This document shows, in pieces, positions 45,130 through 48,171 of a stretch of DNA of 48,171 bases. Under the pieces are notes generated by a model, which saw only the letters and a program-made list of their open reading frames with translations, did not search any database and was not told the DNA's origin. Within the stretch, counting starts at the first letter, position 1; each line of letters starts with the position of its first letter. Source of the stretch: Thermoclostridium sp. (GTDB lineage: Bacteria; Bacillota; Clostridia; DSM-8532); contig JAGOJH010000012.1 in the NCBI GenBank assembly GCA_017995215.1, positions 1-48,171 on the forward strand. Reading direction: 5' to 3'. The position numbers were made by a program, and so were the translations under genes.

Positions 45130-45801
45130 TCATGCGCCTTTGCCATGACCGTCAGCCATTTCAACAGGCTCCAGCTTGGGAAATTCATACTGGTTGATCG
45201 GCAGCCCGGCCAACAGCTCGATGACTTCTCTGATATGGTTCTTTATCGTCAGCCCTTTTTGGCCTATGGCTTGAAGCAGCTGATTGTTTTCCCACTCGAG
45301 GAAACGGACATAGTTTGCCCTTTCCTGCAGGTATGGTGCGATTTGCTTCTGAAATGCCGGGTTCTCCAGAACCTCACGGCAGACAAAAAAATTGCATACA
45401 TAAGTACGGTAACGCGCAGGGAGGGTACACCCCAGGCCCGGCCGGACAAAAGGGCATGTCCGGAAAAACACGGTGTTGTCCTGAATATATCCGTCATCCG
45501 GGATTGTTCTCTCGTTCTGGGCTTTGGCATGCATCCGTGCGTCATAGGTTCCTCTGACCACGATATGGTCATCCATCAGCTCGGTTCTGGGATGATTCAG
45601 GATTGAATCCAGTACACACAGGCCCTCGAGTGAATGGGACATCCGCTGAAGCTCCACAGGGTGAAATTTTGGGAAATAGGAGCAGCACCCCCTGTTGGCT
45701 GTCTGGCACAGACTGATGCCCATAGTGCTTGAACACCATGCGCAGCCGGTGTACGCCAGCTGAGGAACTCCCTGATCGAAGTGCAAAAACAAAAAAGCCA
45801 T
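45130..45801 (-). CDS. Cys-rich protein of unknown function
   Basis: 223 residues. A cluster of cysteines (CAWCSSTMGISLC, RGCC, then CPFVRPGLGC and YVCNFFVC) suggests binding of zinc or an iron-sulfur cluster; the order recalls YkgJ/FliB-like Cys-cluster proteins but does not match them cleanly. AGGAGG lies 5 bases before ATG 45801; a longer frame to 45879 lacks such a site. Standing between the exporter operon and the kinase gene on the opposite strand, it is a single-gene unit. Confidence 0.6.
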   Translation of the reverse strand: MAFLFLHFDQGVPQLAYTGCAWCSSTMGISLCQTANRGCCSYFPKFHPVELQRMSHSLEGLCVLDSILNHPRTELMDDHIVVRGTYDARMHAKAQNERTIPDDGYIQDNTVFFRTCPFVRPGLGCTLPARYRTYVCNFFVCREVLENPAFQKQIAPYLQERANYVRFLEWENNQLLQAIGQKGLTIKNHIREVIELLAGLPINQYEFPKLEPVEMADGHGKGA

Positions 45802-46239
45802 ATATCCTCCTGTGTGAAGTATGTGCGGTTTGAAGCAATTACCTTTGCTATTATAATCGGAAATGATAAACCCCATCAATGTTCGCTATATTCAGTAGAA
45901 GGTTATTTTCAGAAAGTGTATTCATCGATCAAAATCAAACATTTATTATTGCAGTCGGGCAAAGCGGCCGAATTTTAACGGAGTGGCACAAACTTAAAAA
46001 TTTCGTTTTTACTAGCGGAAGATGCTGCATGAAAAACACCAGATAACCACGAAAACGTTAAAGTCGTGCGCTTTTTTTGTGATTCGAAAAACTTCTTCAG
46101 TAAATCTGCGTAAATACTTTTGACGGGTGGTAAGGATTCTTCAGAGAATAATAAATGGACTTACCTTTTCAGCCTTCTGTTATGAAAACACATTCCAGTT
46201 TGAAGATTACAGGCAGACGAATATGAGTTAGAGGGGAAT
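45802..46239. other. Intergenic region upstream of the sensor kinase gene
   Basis: About 440 bases between divergent genes. The only structure seen is a weak hairpin, CACGA/TCGTG (46048-46068), followed by a run of seven T on the plus strand. No gene recognised. Confidence 0.5.
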
Positions 46240-47979
46240 ATGAGGAATAATCAGAGCCATTTGATGATTAGAAGAACACTTAGTAAAAGAATCCGTAAGA
46301 CGATATCTTTTTGCATACTGGTATCTATTTTGCTGTTTGGTTTGATCACCGGTTATTACATTAGGAATATGTTAAGAGTAGAATTCAGTATGATAGCCAA
46401 TATTTTTGGGAACAGTATTGCAAATGAAATCAACTCAGAAGATTTTCTGGCGCAAATGAATATCGAAGCTCTTGAAGAACTGGATGTGGAGACTGAGCAG
46501 GCCCGGCAATGGCTTTTAGAAATGAAAGAGATGGAAAACAGTGATATGAGCAGCTTCTTTGGCAATGACTTTGCTCTGCATGTTCCCCAAATGACGGTCT
46601 ATAGTTCTGAGGACGTGGAAAAACAGGAATTTGAAACGGTAATGTCCGAGTATCTTAAACTGAGCAATCTGCTGAAAACAACCATAGTTTTCAAGGGAAA
46701 CACCGTATATCCGCTATCAATGGAGGGAACTGCCGAACAGAACCGTGAATTGTGGATAACGACTGAAGAACTGCCTCCAAAGATAAAGAAGCTCCAGGAG
46801 TATTATAATATTCGGTACGAGTATGACTTGTATAGTTCCCAAAAAGATATTGTTGGGAGTGTTATCGTACAGATAAACCCGATGGTGATCGTACCGATCA
46901 CTATGGCAAGTTTCTTTTTGCTCATTTTTATGGGGTTAGTGGCTCTTATTGTTACAAACATTATTGGAAAGCCTCTGGCCAATCGTATCATCAAGCCCAT
47001 TCAACAGATGGAAAAGACATTCCGTCAGGCAGCCGAAGGAGATTACAGCTGCTGCGATGAACAACCTATACAAATTCGACGCCCCCTGCGCGAGATCGAT
47101 TCCATGGTATATTCTACGAATATTATCATCAGCAAATTGAAAAGGTTCAATGACGAACAGGAACAGCAAAAGATATTGCTGCAGCAACAAAACATTGAAT
47201 TAGAAGCTCAAAATCAGGAATTGGCAGATTCCAAGCTGCAGATAGAACAGGCGCAATCCCAGTTGATACAGATGGAAAAAATGGCTCAGGTGGGTCAGTT
47301 GACAGCGGCCATTTCTCACGAGATTAATACGCCACTGGGTGTTGTGAACAGCAATGTTCAATTAAGCAAGATGCTTGCAGAAACATTGGAGCAGCTTACC
47401 GCTGATGCGGAGAACCTCGAAGTTCAGGATATGGCCGCACAGCTATCCGAGGCCGCTAAAACCAGTGCCATAGCCTGCAAACGCATGGATGAGATCATTA
47501 AAAACCTCAGAGTCTTTTCCAAGATCGACCAGTCCGACTTCCAGGAAGCCGATATTAACGCCGGAGTTCGCAGTACAGTTGTTTTAACAACAAACCTTTG
47601 GAAGAAGAATACCCGCATCATCGAGGAATATGGGGAACTCCCGCCTGTAAAATGCTATGCCGGCCTTCTGAACCAGGTGTTTATGAATATTATGGTCAAT
47701 GCCATTCAATCCATCGAGAAAATGGGAGAGATCCACATCAAAACCTGGTACCAGGATGAAAAGGTATGGATCAGCATCCAGGATAACGGGAAAGGAATTC
47801 CACAGGAGGATCTGCATAGGATTTTTGACTTTGGTTTTTCAACCAAAGAGGACAAGGGAATGGGGATTGGTCTTTCCATGTCCCAGGATATAATCCGTAA
47901 GCATAACGGACAGATCCTTGTGTACAGTGAGTTAGGGAAGGGGACCACTTTCACGATTTCTCTGCCGGTTACCCAGTGA
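46240..47979 (+). CDS. Sensor histidine kinase
   Basis: 579 residues. Two membrane segments (about 23-45 and 213-240) enclose an extracellular sensor domain. Then come a HAMP domain, a long Gln-rich coiled coil (about 305-345) and HisKA with MAQVGQLTAAISHEINTPLG (His360). The HATPase_c domain has the N box FMNIMVNAIQS (Asn about 487), G1 DNGKGIP and G2 GFSTKEDKGMGIGL. The catalytic residues are intact. No response-regulator gene follows within the window, because a terminator and a group II intron come next; the partner must lie elsewhere or beyond the window. GAGGGGAAT precedes the ATG. Confidence 0.93.
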   Translation: MRNNQSHLMIRRTLSKRIRKTISFCILVSILLFGLITGYYIRNMLRVEFSMIANIFGNSIANEINSEDFLAQMNIEALEELDVETEQARQWLLEMKEMENSDMSSFFGNDFALHVPQMTVYSSEDVEKQEFETVMSEYLKLSNLLKTTIVFKGNTVYPLSMEGTAEQNRELWITTEELPPKIKKLQEYYNIRYEYDLYSSQKDIVGSVIVQINPMVIVPITMASFFLLIFMGLVALIVTNIIGKPLANRIIKPIQQMEKTFRQAAEGDYSCCDEQPIQIRRPLREIDSMVYSTNIIISKLKRFNDEQEQQKILLQQQNIELEAQNQELADSKLQIEQAQSQLIQMEKMAQVGQLTAAISHEINTPLGVVNSNVQLSKMLAETLEQLTADAENLEVQDMAAQLSEAAKTSAIACKRMDEIIKNLRVFSKIDQSDFQEADINAGVRSTVVLTTNLWKKNTRIIEEYGELPPVKCYAGLLNQVFMNIMVNAIQSIEKMGEIHIKTWYQDEKVWISIQDNGKGIPQEDLHRIFDFGFSTKEDKGMGIGLSMSQDIIRKHNGQILVYSELGKGTTFTISLPVTQ

Positions 47980-48017
47980 TTTTAAACTTATAAAGCCAGC
48001 TATACATGAGTGTCAAT

Positions 48018-48052
48018 AAAAAAGCATGTTTCCTTCCGGAACATGCTTTTTT
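48018..48052. terminator. Strong terminator after the kinase gene; intron target
   Basis: AAAAAAGCATGTT (48018-48030) with AACATGCTTTTTT (48040-48052): 13 perfect pairs and a T run, usable in both directions. The group II intron begins two bases later. Confidence 0.92.
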
Positions 48053-48054
48053 AT

Positions 48055-48171
48055 GTGCGCCCAGCATGGGCGCAATCTAACGGGTGAAAGTCCCGAACAC
48101 ACCCTAGTAGTGGGAAGTGTATAGCCAAAGACAAGGGTGACCACCGTGAGGTGGAATCTGAAGGAAGTCAG
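48055..48171 (+). mobile_element. 5' end of a group IIC intron (cut by the window edge)
   Basis: Begins GTGCGCCCAGCATGGGCGCA, the group II 5' splice motif GUGYG with the domain I base, and continues with GGGTGAAAGTCCCG and GTGAGGTGGAATCTGAAGG, all close to the IIC intron of Oceanobacillus iheyensis as I remember it. Insertion immediately after a terminator stem is the hallmark of class IIC introns. The RT/maturase gene and the 3' end would lie beyond the window. Confidence 0.9.

Overview
The window looks like chromosomal DNA of a low-to-mid GC, Gram-positive anaerobe of the class Clostridia (Firmicutes). The grounds are strong AGGAGG-type ribosome binding sites with frequent TTG/GTG starts, a methionyl T-box leader, a FloA/NfeD operon, an S-layer-homology (SLH) surface protein, WYL-type regulators, a CPBP protease, and the 5' end of a bacterial group IIC intron behind a terminator. 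The species cannot be named from sequence alone. No rRNA, tRNA, CRISPR array, phage module or intact transposase gene was found.

Layout. 0.1-4.4 kb: an ABC-F ATPase, nagB, an ArsC/Spx-like gene broken by a one-base loss, and a membrane/TPR protein. 4.5-7.5 kb: a mosaic repeat, a CPBP protease and an anchored unknown protein. 7.5-13.2 kb: a 1591-residue FN3/beta-helix/SLH surface protein and a stand-alone CheY-like regulator, flanked on both sides by the same short-period repeat array. 13.5-19 kb: an S41 peptidase broken by a one-base loss, a PrsA-like foldase, a DUF3788 protein, and a methionyl-tRNA synthetase under a Met T-box. 19.3-24.3 kb: a multi-helix leader RNA ahead of a zinc-finger/S4 protein, an acetyltransferase, a rhomboid-like protein, and a pair coding for a cytidylate-kinase-like/nuclease-like fusion and an atypical HPRT. 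24.4-26.4 kb: a WYL regulator, an AlkZ-related protein and a DUF4177 protein. 26.4-27.1 kb: two 41-bp-period arrays and two copies of a near-perfect sigma-A promoter. 27.1-30.2 kb: a small ORF and a three-gene ABC exporter. 30.3-35.3 kb: a zinc-ribbon mini-protein, a second WYL regulator, folA, a zinc-ribbon protein, an Fpg remnant, a structured RNA, a basic mini-protein, a GNAT and a Nudix protein. 35.3-40.3 kb: a structured non-coding stretch, a second mosaic repeat, the nfeD-floA operon, a split DMT transporter pair and a WG-repeat lipoprotein. 40.6-48 kb: an FtsX/MacB/HlyD-type efflux operon, a Cys-rich protein, a sensor kinase and the group II intron.

Most genes are small independent housekeeping or accessory units. 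The clearest functional groupings are the COG4586-type exporter (27.6-30.2 kb), the FtsX-ATPase-adaptor exporter (40.7-45.0 kb), the nfeD-floA membrane-microdomain operon, and the translationally overlapping kinase-nuclease/HPRT pair. The best candidates for something undescribed are that last pair, three structured RNA candidates without an assigned family (19.34, 33.36 and 35.33 kb), and the families of dispersed arrays and repeats. Two one-base frameshifts (3.58 and 14.45 kb) could be real or sequencing errors; this cannot be decided here.
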